Made by a program: the position numbers and the translations under genes
Assembly (NCBI GenBank): GCA_964412815.1
Contig: CAYPQF010000038.1
Location: 62,001-126,000 of the forward strand
Direction of reading: 5' to 3'
Source: JAOAFZ01 sp964412815
Lineage (GTDB): Bacteria > Patescibacteriota > Microgenomatia > UBA1406 > GWC2-37-13
DNA: 64,000 nt
Notes under the pieces: model-generated
What the model was told of the DNA's origin: nothing
Databases searched by the model: none
The model's input: only the letters and a program-made list of their open reading frames with translations
In this document: piece by piece, positions 27,621 through 34,778 of the stretch
Position numbering within the stretch: position 1 is the stretch's first letter
Layout: the number at the start of each line of letters is the position of its first letter

Positions 27621-27905
27621 TCAATTTGAAGTAAATGATTTCCCTTTTTCCTGCAGATACTCTCTCAAAATACGTACCGCACGGGGACCAATACCATGCA
27701 ATTCCAGTAGTTGTTCTTCTGTGTAGGCAGGCAGATCATCGAGTGATATCTTATGCTCTTTTAATGCTCTATATGCTGGCGCACCTATTCGGGGAAACCC
27801 GTTCGCGTAGGCTTGTTTGTTTTCATTCTGAGCGCAAACAGGACAAGTAGGACAGTTTGATGTTTTCTCGAAGGTATGACCCTGCGGACAGATATTGGTT
27901 GGCAT
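27621..27905 (-). CDS. Small helix-hairpin-helix protein with Cys-rich N-terminus
   Basis: 94 residues. N-terminal CPQGHTFEKTSNCPTCPVC looks like a zinc ribbon; the C-terminal half carries YTEEQLLELHGIGPRAVRIL, a helix-hairpin-helix of the type in RNA polymerase alpha-CTD and DNA-repair proteins. Likely binds DNA; exact role unknown. Confidence 0.7.
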   Translation of the reverse strand: MPTNICPQGHTFEKTSNCPTCPVCAQNENKQAYANGFPRIGAPAYRALKEHKISLDDLPAYTEEQLLELHGIGPRAVRILREYLQEKGKSFTSN

Positions 27906-27930
27906 GGTGGCTTAGTATTAACTGGACTAT

Positions 27931-28434
27931 TTATTCCCCTGCTTTTCTGATGGTTTCAAGGTCAATTTTCTTCATTGGCATAAAGGCTGCGGTTACTTTT
28001 TCGGCAAGTTCCGGGCTCTGTCTCATCATTTCGTCCAGAATGCGTGGAACAACCTGCCAGGTAACACCAAATTTATCGGTACACCAACCACATTGTTCAG
28101 CTTCGGGAACTGCCGACAGCCTATCCCAGAAGTAATCAATCTCTTCCTGCGTTTCACACTCGATTATAAACGAGGTTCCTCCATTCAGTTTGAACATGTC
28201 CATGGGTCCACCGTTGAGAGCCATAAAGCTGATTCCGTCAATTTCTGCTTCCGCAGTCAAGACTGAGCCTTCAGGCCTTCCGGAAACTTCTTCTGATGCT
28301 TTTGGCGCTTTTGTGATGTCCCCCAGCTTTGCAGAATGATCTCCCGGAGCTGAGTTAAAGGTTTCGATGTAGTAGTTTATTGCATCTTCGCCGTCGTTAT
28401 TGACGAACCAGAGACAGGTGATGAGTTTGCTCAT
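27931..28434 (-). CDS. PhnB-like VOC-fold protein
   Basis: 167 residues. ITCLWFVNNDGEDAINYYIE, MALNGGPMDMFKLNGGTSFI and QCGWCTDKFGVTWQVVPRIL identify the PhnB/3-demethylubiquinone-methyltransferase-like vicinal oxygen chelate proteins. These are glyoxalase-fold proteins whose substrate is generally unknown; the old methyltransferase name is misleading. Full length for the family. Confidence 0.88.
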   Translation of the reverse strand: MSKLITCLWFVNNDGEDAINYYIETFNSAPGDHSAKLGDITKAPKASEEVSGRPEGSVLTAEAEIDGISFMALNGGPMDMFKLNGGTSFIIECETQEEIDYFWDRLSAVPEAEQCGWCTDKFGVTWQVVPRILDEMMRQSPELAEKVTAAFMPMKKIDLETIRKAGE

Positions 28435-28511
28435 ACGAATATTCTAGCAGGTTATAGAAACTACACTGTAAACGTTTTGAGAGAATGGTTTGATTAAGTT
28501 GAAAGATTGTT

Positions 28512-28530
28512 GGGGGGAGCTAATCCCCCC
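28512..28530 (-). terminator. Terminator of cassette F
   Basis: Six-base G/C stem (GGGGGG...CCCCCC) with a seven-base loop, about 25 bases after the cassette stop on the minus strand, followed on that strand by a modestly T-containing stretch. Confidence 0.6.
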
Positions 28531-28554
28531 CGCGCACCTCCTGTGAGAAATATA

Positions 28555-28890
28555 TTATGCCATAGGCGTTGTCGGGAGGCCCTCTGTCTGATCGGGGTCG
28601 AGATATGGCTCGAACGTGAGGAGCTGAATCCTGCCTCCCTGCGCCATCCCGATCTGACCGATCACGTAGATTGGGCCATCCTCCACCCGTAACCGGATGT
28701 TGTCCGGCGTGGAGCCTCTGGTCAGTGGTCGCCAGTCGGTGAGCCACTGCGTCTTCCAGTGTGTGCCCGTGTGATCGATCAAGATCTGCACCTGGACCAG
28801 TGTCCCGTCTACGGGAGCTTCGATGATGCCGCGGAAGCCGGGGTAGAGCTGCAGAGCTCCGTATCCCGGATGACGTCTCATGAAACCCAT
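28555..28890 (-). CDS. Cassette F: GC-rich small soluble protein, unknown function
   Basis: 111 residues starting MGFMRRHPGYGALQLYPGFR; beta-rich composition without TM helix or Cys. I recognise no family. AAAGGA lies seven bases before the ATG and a promoter with TTGATT/TAAAAT at 17-base spacing further up. GC-rich codons contrast with the VOC genes on both sides. Own promoter and terminator make it a monocistronic cassette like those at 5.1, 23.7, 29.4, 33.6, 34.8 and 55.3 kb. Confidence 0.65.
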   Translation of the reverse strand: MGFMRRHPGYGALQLYPGFRGIIEAPVDGTLVQVQILIDHTGTHWKTQWLTDWRPLTRGSTPDNIRLRVEDGPIYVIGQIGMAQGGRIQLLTFEPYLDPDQTEGLPTTPMA

Positions 28891-28923
28891 AAAAAAGTCC
28901 TTTCTCGAATAAGGGGTTATACT

Positions 28924-28952
28924 ATTTTACTATATTAAGAGAGGTAAATCAA
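28924..28952 (-). promoter_or_regulatory. Promoter of cassette F
   Basis: On the minus strand TTGATT (28947-28952) and TAAAAT (28924-28929) are 17 bases apart. The segment overlaps aatactataggattta on the plus strand, a 16-base string that recurs beside cassette E at about 55735-55750. Confidence 0.55.
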
Positions 28953-28963
28953 TACTATAGGAT

Positions 28964-29242
28964 TTAACCTGCGCATTCAATAATCCACTCAATCCCGTAT
29001 CGATACCGGAACATACCAGCATACGAACCCCAGGGACTGTCTCCCATCGGACCTTCAACGGTTCCACCCGCGGAAAGACCTGAGAACAATCTATCTGCTT
29101 CTTCTTTTGTTTCGGTCTGAACTAGAATTTTACTTCGGTTTTCCTGTTCATTGACGCGTCCCAGAACTTCCGGCACATCGTTAGCAATTAGCATTGTATT
29201 CTTCCCGATTGGTAATGCAATATACATTTTTTCACTTTTCAA
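28964..29242 (-). pseudogene. N-terminally truncated VOC/PhnB-like gene
   Basis: The 92 codons match the second half of PhnB-like proteins (MYIALPIGKNTMLIANDVPE, GSYAGMFRYRYGIEWIIECA), but the first 45 or so residues, including the first metal-site strand, are missing. The only starts are TTG at 29242 and ATG five codons on, and a TAA in the same frame lies about 30 bases upstream. It may be a remnant interrupted when the neighbouring cassettes F and G arrived; a functional half-size protein is less likely. Confidence 0.55.
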
Positions 29243-29370
29243 GATTTTGCGCAGAACAAACCTTTATTGATGAAAATTAGTTTGTTATAAATATGTGTAC
29301 GGACATATAGCTATTATACACATTCGATACGCATAAATAGTTATGTTTTTATGTAACTTTCTACACATTT

Positions 29371-29379
29371 TGATACAAT
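29371..29379 (+). promoter_or_regulatory. Extended -10 promoter of cassette G
   Basis: TGATACAAT (29371-29379), an extended -10 with a weak -35. The leader of about 45 bases contains a perfect 16-base palindrome (CGTGTTGATCAACACG, about 29407-29422) and CGGAGG before the GTG start. Confidence 0.5.
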
Positions 29380-29432
29380 GATGTGCTTTAGTCATCGAGA
29401 CTATGGCGTGTTGATCAACACGGAGGTTTCTT

Positions 29433-29807
29433 GTGAAGGCAAAGATCGCACGGATGGTAGGTCTACTCGCTCTGTTGCTGGCGTTGGGGGTGCCAATCGC
29501 CCCAACTCCCGCAACAACTTCGACGGTTGAGGCTGCCTGGAGTGTTGGCATGTTCACCATCGATCGCTGTGGTGGCACTAACCAGCGGCACTGCAGGTGG
29601 GTGGCAACCGAGTTGAACTTCCATCCAAACAATCAGTGCACCTACATCACGTTCAAGGGTCGGCGCGTAGGGCCCTGGGCACTGACCATGGAGGTGAACA
29701 GCTCTAAGCCGGGCCACAAGACCTATGGCTGGGGTGTCGAAACGCGTTTTGCGGCTACAAACTGGGACTGGCGCACAAACAGCCACTGGCGCTTGCACAA
29801 GTGCTAA
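29433..29807 (+). CDS. Cassette G: small secreted Cys-containing protein, unknown function
   Basis: 124 residues starting at GTG (CGGAGG lies eight bases before it). Signal peptide about 1-34 (MKAKIARMVGLLALLLALGV..., cleavage near VEA|AWS). The mature part of about 90 residues has four Cys (CGG, HCRW, QCTY and a C-terminal Cys) and many Trp, suggesting a small disulfide-bonded secreted protein. No family recognised. GC-rich unlike its AT-rich downstream neighbours. Confidence 0.65.
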   Translation: MKAKIARMVGLLALLLALGVPIAPTPATTSTVEAAWSVGMFTIDRCGGTNQRHCRWVATELNFHPNNQCTYITFKGRRVGPWALTMEVNSSKPGHKTYGWGVETRFAATNWDWRTNSHWRLHKC

Positions 29808-29838
29808 GTTCCATTTGTGTCTAAATAAGACGCTTACA

Positions 29839-29868
29839 ATACCAGTCGCCAACAAAGGCGACTGGTAT
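29839..29868 (+). terminator. Terminator of cassette G
   Basis: Perfect 12-base stem (ATACCAGTCGCC against GGCGACTGGTAT), six-base loop, then ATTTTTC. Confidence 0.9.
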
Positions 29869-29900
29869 ATTTTTCAATCAAAATTTTTTATAATCAATAT

Positions 29901-30302
29901 ATGAAAAAGAAAATAGTAGCCATAACAGTAGTAGTCTTGCTAGGACTTGTAGGCTTTGTCTATTGGTCTTTGGAAACAGAGTGGACTAAGTATAATCCTC
30001 CTAAAACATTCCATGTTGAGGATAAAAATGCTACCTATCTTATTACCGTTGATGAAGAAACGGGCATGTATCACATTGAGGGAACCAATGGTATTCCAAA
30101 AAGTAATTTTCGACAATGGATTTCAAAAGAATCAATTGATGTAACTCCCTATGTAGGAAAAAAAGTCCGTCTTGATGGGCGATTTACCATGTCAAAAAGT
30201 TCTGAACTGTTATGTGTTCCAAATAGCGAATTGTGCACAGACGCTCCCCATCGCACAGGTCATTCAGCATTCATCATTACTTCAATATCAGAGGTAAAAT
30301 AA
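29901..30302 (+). CDS. Membrane-anchored small protein, unknown function
   Basis: 133 residues: N-terminal TM helix (about 5-23) and an outer domain with YLITVDEETGMYHIEGTNG and VTPYVGKKVRLDGRF. AT-rich. The next gene has the same topology and a related segment (VDLEPFLNKKVYIFGSI), so the two look like diverged paralogues. No family recognised. ATG preceded by a tataat element. Confidence 0.6.
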   Translation: MKKKIVAITVVVLLGLVGFVYWSLETEWTKYNPPKTFHVEDKNATYLITVDEETGMYHIEGTNGIPKSNFRQWISKESIDVTPYVGKKVRLDGRFTMSKSSELLCVPNSELCTDAPHRTGHSAFIITSISEVK

Positions 30303-30321
30303 GTCCAGACACACTTAAGGC

Positions 30322-30780
30322 ATGGATTCAAAAAAAATGAAAGGTCTAAAAAAATTACAAGTGCTAGCTATAATAGCAATAGTCGTTGGTCTCTTTGTCC
30401 TAGGTATTGATGCATACTTAACCCATATCGATAATCCTCTATCACTCGTTCGCAAAATCATGCCACTTGGTAAAGGTTATGTCTACACTATTAAAGAATC
30501 AGATAAACTCGTTGTCGATGACATAAGTATTCCTGCTGGAGCTGCTTACGAAGTAGTAATGGAGGGGGATGAACGCAATCTGAATTTATTAGGTCCGGGC
30601 AGAAGTGTGTGGTATTCAAAAGTTGATCTGGAACCTTTTTTAAATAAAAAAGTATACATATTCGGCTCAATTGTAGAGGGAGCTCGTTACTGGAAAGATC
30701 ACCATGAGACAATTCCTAATGAGCCTGTTTTCCGAGGAGGCTTTGTTGTGAATATTGACTATGTAGAGATTGCAGAATAA
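30322..30780 (+). CDS. Membrane-anchored small protein, probable paralogue of the preceding gene
   Basis: 152 residues, TM anchor about 12-32, outer beta-rich domain with GKGYVYTIKESDKLVVDDIS and VDLEPFLNKKVYIFGSIVEG. Shares the 'position-then-KKV-x-x-x-G' strand pattern with the upstream gene, 19 bases away. Function unknown. Followed by the intron-bearing tRNA gene on the other strand. Confidence 0.6.
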   Translation: MDSKKMKGLKKLQVLAIIAIVVGLFVLGIDAYLTHIDNPLSLVRKIMPLGKGYVYTIKESDKLVVDDISIPAGAAYEVVMEGDERNLNLLGPGRSVWYSKVDLEPFLNKKVYIFGSIVEGARYWKDHHETIPNEPVFRGGFVVNIDYVEIAE

Positions 30781-30834
30781 TCTTCGTTGTTTATCTGGCA
30801 GCTTTTAGAATTAAATTCTATAGGCTTTTATCTG

Positions 30835-31111
30835 CTCCCCCGCCTGGACTCGAACCAGGGACCTTGATGTTACACGAATCTCTATCTTTCGACAAAGGGT
30901 GGACTATCTCATCATCCACTTGTTGTGGAGCGGGGCGTTCTAGGGTGTACTCACCTAGTCTCTGAACCTTCTCAATTGCTTGAGCTTGGCTGCGGATTAC
31001 CATATTCTTGCGAACGTAGGCTTCCCGCAATTAACCCCGTTATTCCTTGAAAATTACTCTTCAAGGCTGCCATTTGACAGCATCCTGCTCTACCGACTGA
31101 GCTACAGGGGA
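30835..31111 (-). tRNA. tRNA-Asn(GTT), interrupted by a group I intron
   Basis: On the minus strand the 5' exon 31111-31077 gives acceptor TCCCCTG, D arm GCTC...GAGC and anticodon stem GGATG followed by CTGT; the 3' exon 30872-30835 gives TAA, stem CATC, variable loop, T arm CCTGG-TTCGAGT-CCAGG and acceptor CGGGGGA plus G73. Joined, the loop reads CTGTTAA, anticodon GTT, and the whole resembles bacterial tRNA-Asn. The anticodon stem has one G27-A43 mismatch. No CCA is encoded. A TATAAT (31148-31153) precedes it. Confidence 0.85.
30873..31076 (-). ncRNA. Group I intron (IC3-like) in the tRNA-Asn anticodon loop
   Basis: About 204 bases without an ORF. All four conserved core elements appear in order on the minus strand: P (AATTGCGGGAAG), Q (AATCCGCAGCCAAG), R (GTTCAGAGACTA) and S (GATGAGATAGTCC), with R and S able to form P7. 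The 5' exon end GCTGT pairs with GGCAGC in the intron, placing a U-G wobble at the 5' splice site, and the intron ends in G. Splicing would fall after base 35 of the anticodon. Close in size and sequence to cyanobacterial tRNA-Leu introns. Confidence 0.88.
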
Positions 31112-31217
31112 AATCGTTGTTGTAAGGTGCAATTTCTCGATTCGATTATTATACCATGTTTAGACCATTCGTCCAGTATTTGTTTACGCTAACTTCAGAC
31201 TGGTAGTACAGGAAGAG

Positions 31218-31577
31218 TTACGCCATCGCGGCAAGCTGCACCACGGTCACTCCCATCGAAGCGACCCCCACCAGCAGAAACGAAGCTATGGCCGTCCGAC
31301 GTGTTTTTTTATGGCGCGAAGTCTTGCGGGGATGTACAAACAGATCACGATGACGGATCAGTACAAAAGCAGCGCCAAAACAAAGCAACGCGGTCAGCAT
31401 TGGTATAAACAGTTGCACTGCTATCGTATTTTCGGAATCTGCTGGAGAGATGCTACGCACCACTGCTCCCTGCTCTCCGGCAACCTGCATGCCCCGCTGA
31501 TCACTGTTCATGGCATAGACAGAGTATACTGCCAGCAAACCAACTCCGATAAACAGAACAGAAAATATCGTGCGCAT
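31218..31577 (-). CDS. Small three-TM membrane protein, unknown function
   Basis: 119 residues with hydrophobic helices at about 4-22, 52-73 and 93-116 and a basic loop (HPRKTSRHKKTRRTA) between the last two, suggesting that loop faces the cytoplasm. No family recognised. Eleven bases downstream of the exonuclease-like gene on the same strand. Confidence 0.6.
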   Translation of the reverse strand: MRTIFSVLFIGVGLLAVYSVYAMNSDQRGMQVAGEQGAVVRSISPADSENTIAVQLFIPMLTALLCFGAAFVLIRHRDLFVHPRKTSRHKKTRRTAIASFLLVGVASMGVTVVQLAAMA

Positions 31578-31588
31578 ACTTTATTGTA

Positions 31589-32170
31589 TCAGAACGGCAG
31601 TGTCAGTGGCATATTATCGCTATTTCCATTGTCTTCTTTATACTTTTTCCAGTTGACCGGAATAGATACTTTTCCTGATTCATTACGATAAAACACTTCT
31701 TTTTTCTCAATTCCGTACTCAAAGATATCCCGGGTAATCAGTACGTCATCCAGACAGTACTTTTTCAGTTCATCCCACTTTCCTTCTTTGAAGTAATCAA
31801 TCGCCATCAGTCCATGACCGCTTTTTTTAATGTCCATGGTCGCTGCTGCAATATCATTCAGTCCCACCCGACGACCGATCTTGAGACGGATATCCTCCAT
31901 CAGATCAAACTGGGAAAACACGTTTACATCGCCCGGATAGTATCCTTGTAATACCGGAATATCAAAGCCGGTGATGTTGTAACCAATAATATAGGAAGCG
32001 TTTTCCAGAATCGGGAAGAGTTTGTTTATTTCTTTTTCGGTGTATGTTTTTCCCTGGTTGTCGGCATAATCATAGATAGCCACCACACTAATGCCTAACT
32101 TTTTCGGATCACTTTCTTCGCGAAAGGTCTTCTGAGTTTCAAGATCGAGAACAACCGGAAATTTTTGCAT
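31589..32170 (-). CDS. DEDD-type 3'-5' exonuclease/RNase H-like protein
   Basis: 193 residues from MQKFPVVLDLETQKTF. Motif I VVLDLET, motif II IIGYNITGFDIPVL and motif III KKYCLDDVLITRDI give the four acidic metal ligands of the DEDD fold. It resembles stand-alone ribonuclease H-like exonucleases (YprB-type) of small genomes. Start at 32170 because a tatagt box directly precedes it. Confidence 0.82.
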   Translation of the reverse strand: MQKFPVVLDLETQKTFREESDPKKLGISVVAIYDYADNQGKTYTEKEINKLFPILENASYIIGYNITGFDIPVLQGYYPGDVNVFSQFDLMEDIRLKIGRRVGLNDIAAATMDIKKSGHGLMAIDYFKEGKWDELKKYCLDDVLITRDIFEYGIEKKEVFYRNESGKVSIPVNWKKYKEDNGNSDNMPLTLPF

Positions 32171-32235
32171 ACTATACAAGAAAAATAGTAACCTTCCCCT
32201 GGCTGAAGAGGGGTAAACATACAGTATATACGAAG

Positions 32236-32640
32236 TTAGTTACTTTTTTTAGACTTTTCCCGAAAAATCTCCACTTCAAATCCCGAGGACTGTTTTTCCT
32301 CGTCGTATTGATCTTTCTTTAGATTGATGTGATTCAGTTTATTATGATACTGTTCGTACAATCCGTCAAACAAGCGGTAAAAAACCGTCTTGTCACTCTT
32401 TTTCAGTTTACTCTCATGCTGGAGAAAGAACTCATCCAGTTTTCCTAAACTCCAGAGTGTCTCAATAAATGAGTGATTCTTAAAGTTCAGTGCGGTGATA
32501 TCCCCCTCCACGGGACGGATCTTGAACTGCATCATACGAACTTCGGAGATCATGTCTTTTAGTGATGGTTTGTTTTCGAGAACGTGTTGCTGGAAGTGCT
32601 GAAACATTGCTACAACGTCCTTTTCAGATTTTGCTTTCAT
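32236..32640 (-). CDS. Hypothetical protein, helical
   Basis: 134 residues, strongly charged and probably all-helical (MKAKSEKDVVAMFQHFQQHV ... LYEQYHNKLNHINLKKDQYD). No signal peptide or recognised domain. Divergent from the YqeY gene with 19 bases between the starts, so their promoters overlap. Confidence 0.6.
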   Translation of the reverse strand: MKAKSEKDVVAMFQHFQQHVLENKPSLKDMISEVRMMQFKIRPVEGDITALNFKNHSFIETLWSLGKLDEFFLQHESKLKKSDKTVFYRLFDGLYEQYHNKLNHINLKKDQYDEEKQSSGFEVEIFREKSKKSN

Positions 32641-32659
32641 ACGGTATAATAGTGATACT

Positions 32660-33103
32660 ATGATTAAACAACAACTCCAGTCTGATCAAATTGCAGCCCT
32701 GAAAGCAGGGGATAAAGCAAAATTGAACGTGTTACGTTATATTGTAGCACAAATCAAAAACAAGGAAATAGATTCGCGTCAGGATCTTACAGACGAAGAA
32801 GTTGTCCAGATTCTCCGTAAACAGGTTAAAGAACTCCAGGAAGCAAATGAGGGATTCGCCAAAGGCGGCCGTCAGGACCTGGTCGACGAAAACAACTCTC
32901 AGATTACCATTATCTCCGCATACCTTCCGGCAGAACTGTCAGATGAGCATCTGGAAGCTGAGATGGACAAATTGATTGCTGACAACCAGGAAGCTATTCA
33001 GAAGAATCCAAAATCGATTATCGGGATCTGTATGAATGCATTACGAAGCAAAGCATCACCAGCTCGTATCAGCGCATTGCTCAAACAGAAAAACCTCCTG
33101 TAA
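32660..33103 (+). CDS. GatB/YqeY-family protein
   Basis: 147 residues. LKAGDKAKLNVLRYIVAQIK, EEVVQILRKQVKELQEANEG and the C-terminal NPKSIIGICMNALRSKASPA fit YqeY, related to the tail domain of the amidotransferase GatB. It is thought to act on or near tRNA, but its role is not settled. Usual length. ATG shortly after a TATAAT/GATACT stretch. Confidence 0.92.
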   Translation: MIKQQLQSDQIAALKAGDKAKLNVLRYIVAQIKNKEIDSRQDLTDEEVVQILRKQVKELQEANEGFAKGGRQDLVDENNSQITIISAYLPAELSDEHLEAEMDKLIADNQEAIQKNPKSIIGICMNALRSKASPARISALLKQKNLL

Positions 33104-33145
33104 TATTCTCTGGAACGTCTCATGGTGATCTGTTATGCTGAAGGT

Positions 33146-33481
33146 ATGATCACGATTAAACGTATCATTCTCGGGTTTCTTATCATCTTTTTTCTCTCTT
33201 CTTTGACAAGGAATTTTTTTGAATACCGTAAAAACCTGAGTTTTTATGATGACTACAAACAGGCATACGAAGAAGAAAAAGAAAAAAACAATCAGCTTAA
33301 ATCTGAACTGGTTAAGAACAAAGATCCCTATCAGGTGGAAAAGACCATCCGTAACCAGCTCAACCTGCAAAAAGAACATGAGATAGCCGTACTGATGCAA
33401 GAACCTACGCCGACACCAACCGTAATTACTCCTACTCCCCTCCCGCCGCATAAACAGTGGCTTGATGTGTTCTTTCAATGA
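33146..33481 (+). CDS. FtsB/DivIC-like septum formation initiator
   Basis: 111 residues: TM helix about 4-20, then a coiled coil (YDDYKQAYEEEKEKNNQLKS) and YQVEKTIRNQLNLQKEHEIA, the usual end of FtsB/DivIC proteins; a Pro/Thr-rich tail follows. Such proteins join FtsL and FtsQ at the division site. Start at 33146 because a tatgct box precedes it and the earlier start adds no domain. Confidence 0.75.
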   Translation: MITIKRIILGFLIIFFLSSLTRNFFEYRKNLSFYDDYKQAYEEEKEKNNQLKSELVKNKDPYQVEKTIRNQLNLQKEHEIAVLMQEPTPTPTVITPTPLPPHKQWLDVFFQ

Positions 33482-33529
33482 TTTTCGGTAGAAATAATCA
33501 CTTTAGATTGATATAAAAGGCTGATTTCA

Positions 33530-33558
33530 TTGCTTTTATGAGTTATTCGTGCTATACT
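33530..33558 (+). promoter_or_regulatory. Sigma70-type promoter of cassette C
   Basis: TTGCTT (33530-33535), 17 bases, TATACT (33553-33558). Transcription should begin near 33564-33567, a few bases before the left copy of the 14-base inverted repeat. Confidence 0.7.
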
Positions 33559-33568
33559 ATGGGATAAC

Positions 33569-33582
33569 ACGGTGGCACGTGA
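33569..33582 (+). repeat. Left copy of 14-bp inverted repeat framing cassette C
   Basis: ACGGTGGCACGTGA, perfectly complementary to 34469-34482. It lies at the start of the predicted leader. Confidence 0.9.
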
Positions 33583-33600
33583 TACAACAAGGATTGCACC

Positions 33601-34443
33601 ATGACAATACGAAGGATCTTAACGCTCGCGCTCCTGCTCGGTCTATTGCTGGGTACGCTCGCCGCCTGTGGCGGTCAGAACCCGCCCCAAGACAACGAGC
33701 CGAGCAGCGTGCTGCCCCAGACCACGGCCCAGATCGACGGCACGTCTCAGACGGCGATCGACAACCAGACCAGCCTTCCGGAGGTGTTAGAGCCCCAGCC
33801 GGCCGTCCCTCAGCCTGGAAGCCGGGACAGCGCCATCGATACGAACGGCGTCATCGTGGCGGCAGTCATCCCGCAGGACGCCATCCTGCTGCCCTTCCAC
33901 GACGGCATCACCTCCGTCGCGATCACCAACTACCAGCACAGCCAGCATGAGGTCGACTGGGAGGCCGCCGACACGATCCAGGTCCGCCTGCGTGAGCCGG
34001 CGGCGGGCCAGTACAAGGACTTCACGTCCTACCACATCGGCAATCTGCCCGTCGAGCTCGACAACAACCTGTGGCTGAGCACCGAGGGCCTCTGGACCCT
34101 GCCAGACCGGACCACGACCATGTTCTACGTGAAGTTCTTCCAGGGCGGAGACGAAAGCTTCACGGTCGTGCCCATGGCCCTCCCGAGCGATATCGTCGGC
34201 CCGTTCTCGGTCAAGGCCGACTTCCTCGAGCCCAACAACTTCACGCTGACCAGCTTCGCAGGCAACGACCAGTTGTCGGTGATCGGGCAGGTCTGCCCGG
34301 AGGGGTGCCAGATCAAGGTCGACACCAGCCTGTTCGCACGCGAGTTATTCCCCGACACAACCGAGGACTACTTCTTCTTCGCTACGGGCTGGGGCGCCCA
34401 GCCGCAGTTCGCCTTCCCGATGGGATGGAGACCGCAACCGTAG
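33601..34443 (+). CDS. Cassette C: GC-rich lipoprotein of unknown function
   Basis: 280 residues. Lipoprotein signal peptide MTIRRILTLALLLGLLLGTL with lipobox LAAC (Cys about 23), a Gln/Ser/Pro-rich linker, then a beta-rich domain of about 190 residues with one Cys pair (VCPEGCQIKV). Family not recognised. Codons are strongly GC-rich (GCC, GAC, CTG, ATC), in clear contrast with the flanking FtsB-like gene and tRNA. AAGGA precedes the ATG. Promoter, inverted repeats and terminator frame it as one unit. Confidence 0.7.
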   Translation: MTIRRILTLALLLGLLLGTLAACGGQNPPQDNEPSSVLPQTTAQIDGTSQTAIDNQTSLPEVLEPQPAVPQPGSRDSAIDTNGVIVAAVIPQDAILLPFHDGITSVAITNYQHSQHEVDWEAADTIQVRLREPAAGQYKDFTSYHIGNLPVELDNNLWLSTEGLWTLPDRTTTMFYVKFFQGGDESFTVVPMALPSDIVGPFSVKADFLEPNNFTLTSFAGNDQLSVIGQVCPEGCQIKVDTSLFARELFPDTTEDYFFFATGWGAQPQFAFPMGWRPQP

Positions 34444-34462
34444 CTTTGTCGCAACCGTAATC

Positions 34463-34495
34463 AACCCGTCACGTGCCACCGTACGGGTTTTTTTA
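34463..34495 (+). terminator. Terminator of cassette C
   Basis: Seven-base stem AACCCGT/ACGGGTT with a 13-base loop and a T-run. The loop (34470-34482) is entirely complementary to the cassette leader. Confidence 0.85.
34469..34482 (+). repeat. Right copy of 14-bp inverted repeat framing cassette C
   Basis: TCACGTGCCACCGT, the reverse complement of 33569-33582; 13 of its 14 bases form the terminator loop. Confidence 0.9.
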
Positions 34496-34580
34496 TCCTT
34501 CATTGACACAATGCGCTCCTTCGTATATAATCAAATATCCCATAAGAACCGCATTCAGGGACTCATTTACCCTGCATTTA

Positions 34581-34650
34581 TGCGGGGTAGTGTACGGCTG
34601 CACGGGAGGCTCATAATCTCCTAGACCGGGTTCGACTCCCGGCCCCGCAA
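34581..34650 (+). tRNA. tRNA-Met(CAT)
   Basis: 70 bases. Acceptor TGCGGGG/CCCCGCA, D arm GTGT...GCAC with a short six-base loop, anticodon arm GGAGG-CTCATAA-TCTCC (anticodon CAT), four-base variable region, T arm CCGGG-TTCGACT-CCCGG and A73; no encoded CCA. The anticodon stem lacks the three G-C pairs of initiators, so an elongator Met or a lysidine-modified Ile tRNA is more likely. GC-rich cassettes C and D lie on either side. Confidence 0.85.
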
Positions 34651-34706
34651 CAAGATAAAAAGTAGAATGTAAACCTCCCTGACAGTCCATCTTCTATCTC
34701 TCATCC

Positions 34707-34735
34707 TTTTCAAATTAAATATTATAAGCTATAAT
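34707..34735 (+). promoter_or_regulatory. Promoter of cassette D
   Basis: Perfect TATAAT (34730-34735) with TTTTCA at 17 bases. The leader of about 37 bases carries GGAGGG eight bases before the ATG. Confidence 0.65.
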
Positions 34736-34778
34736 AGAGATACTGACTTCCGTGTCCGCTACTGTGGAGGGAACCCCA

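Noticed and set aside
33549..34460. Open frames in the other two plus-strand phases across cassette C (33549-33950, 34071-34460)
   Set aside because: Low-complexity Arg/Pro/Gly/His-rich translations caused by GC-rich codons; the lipoprotein frame has a signal peptide, lipobox and ribosome site.
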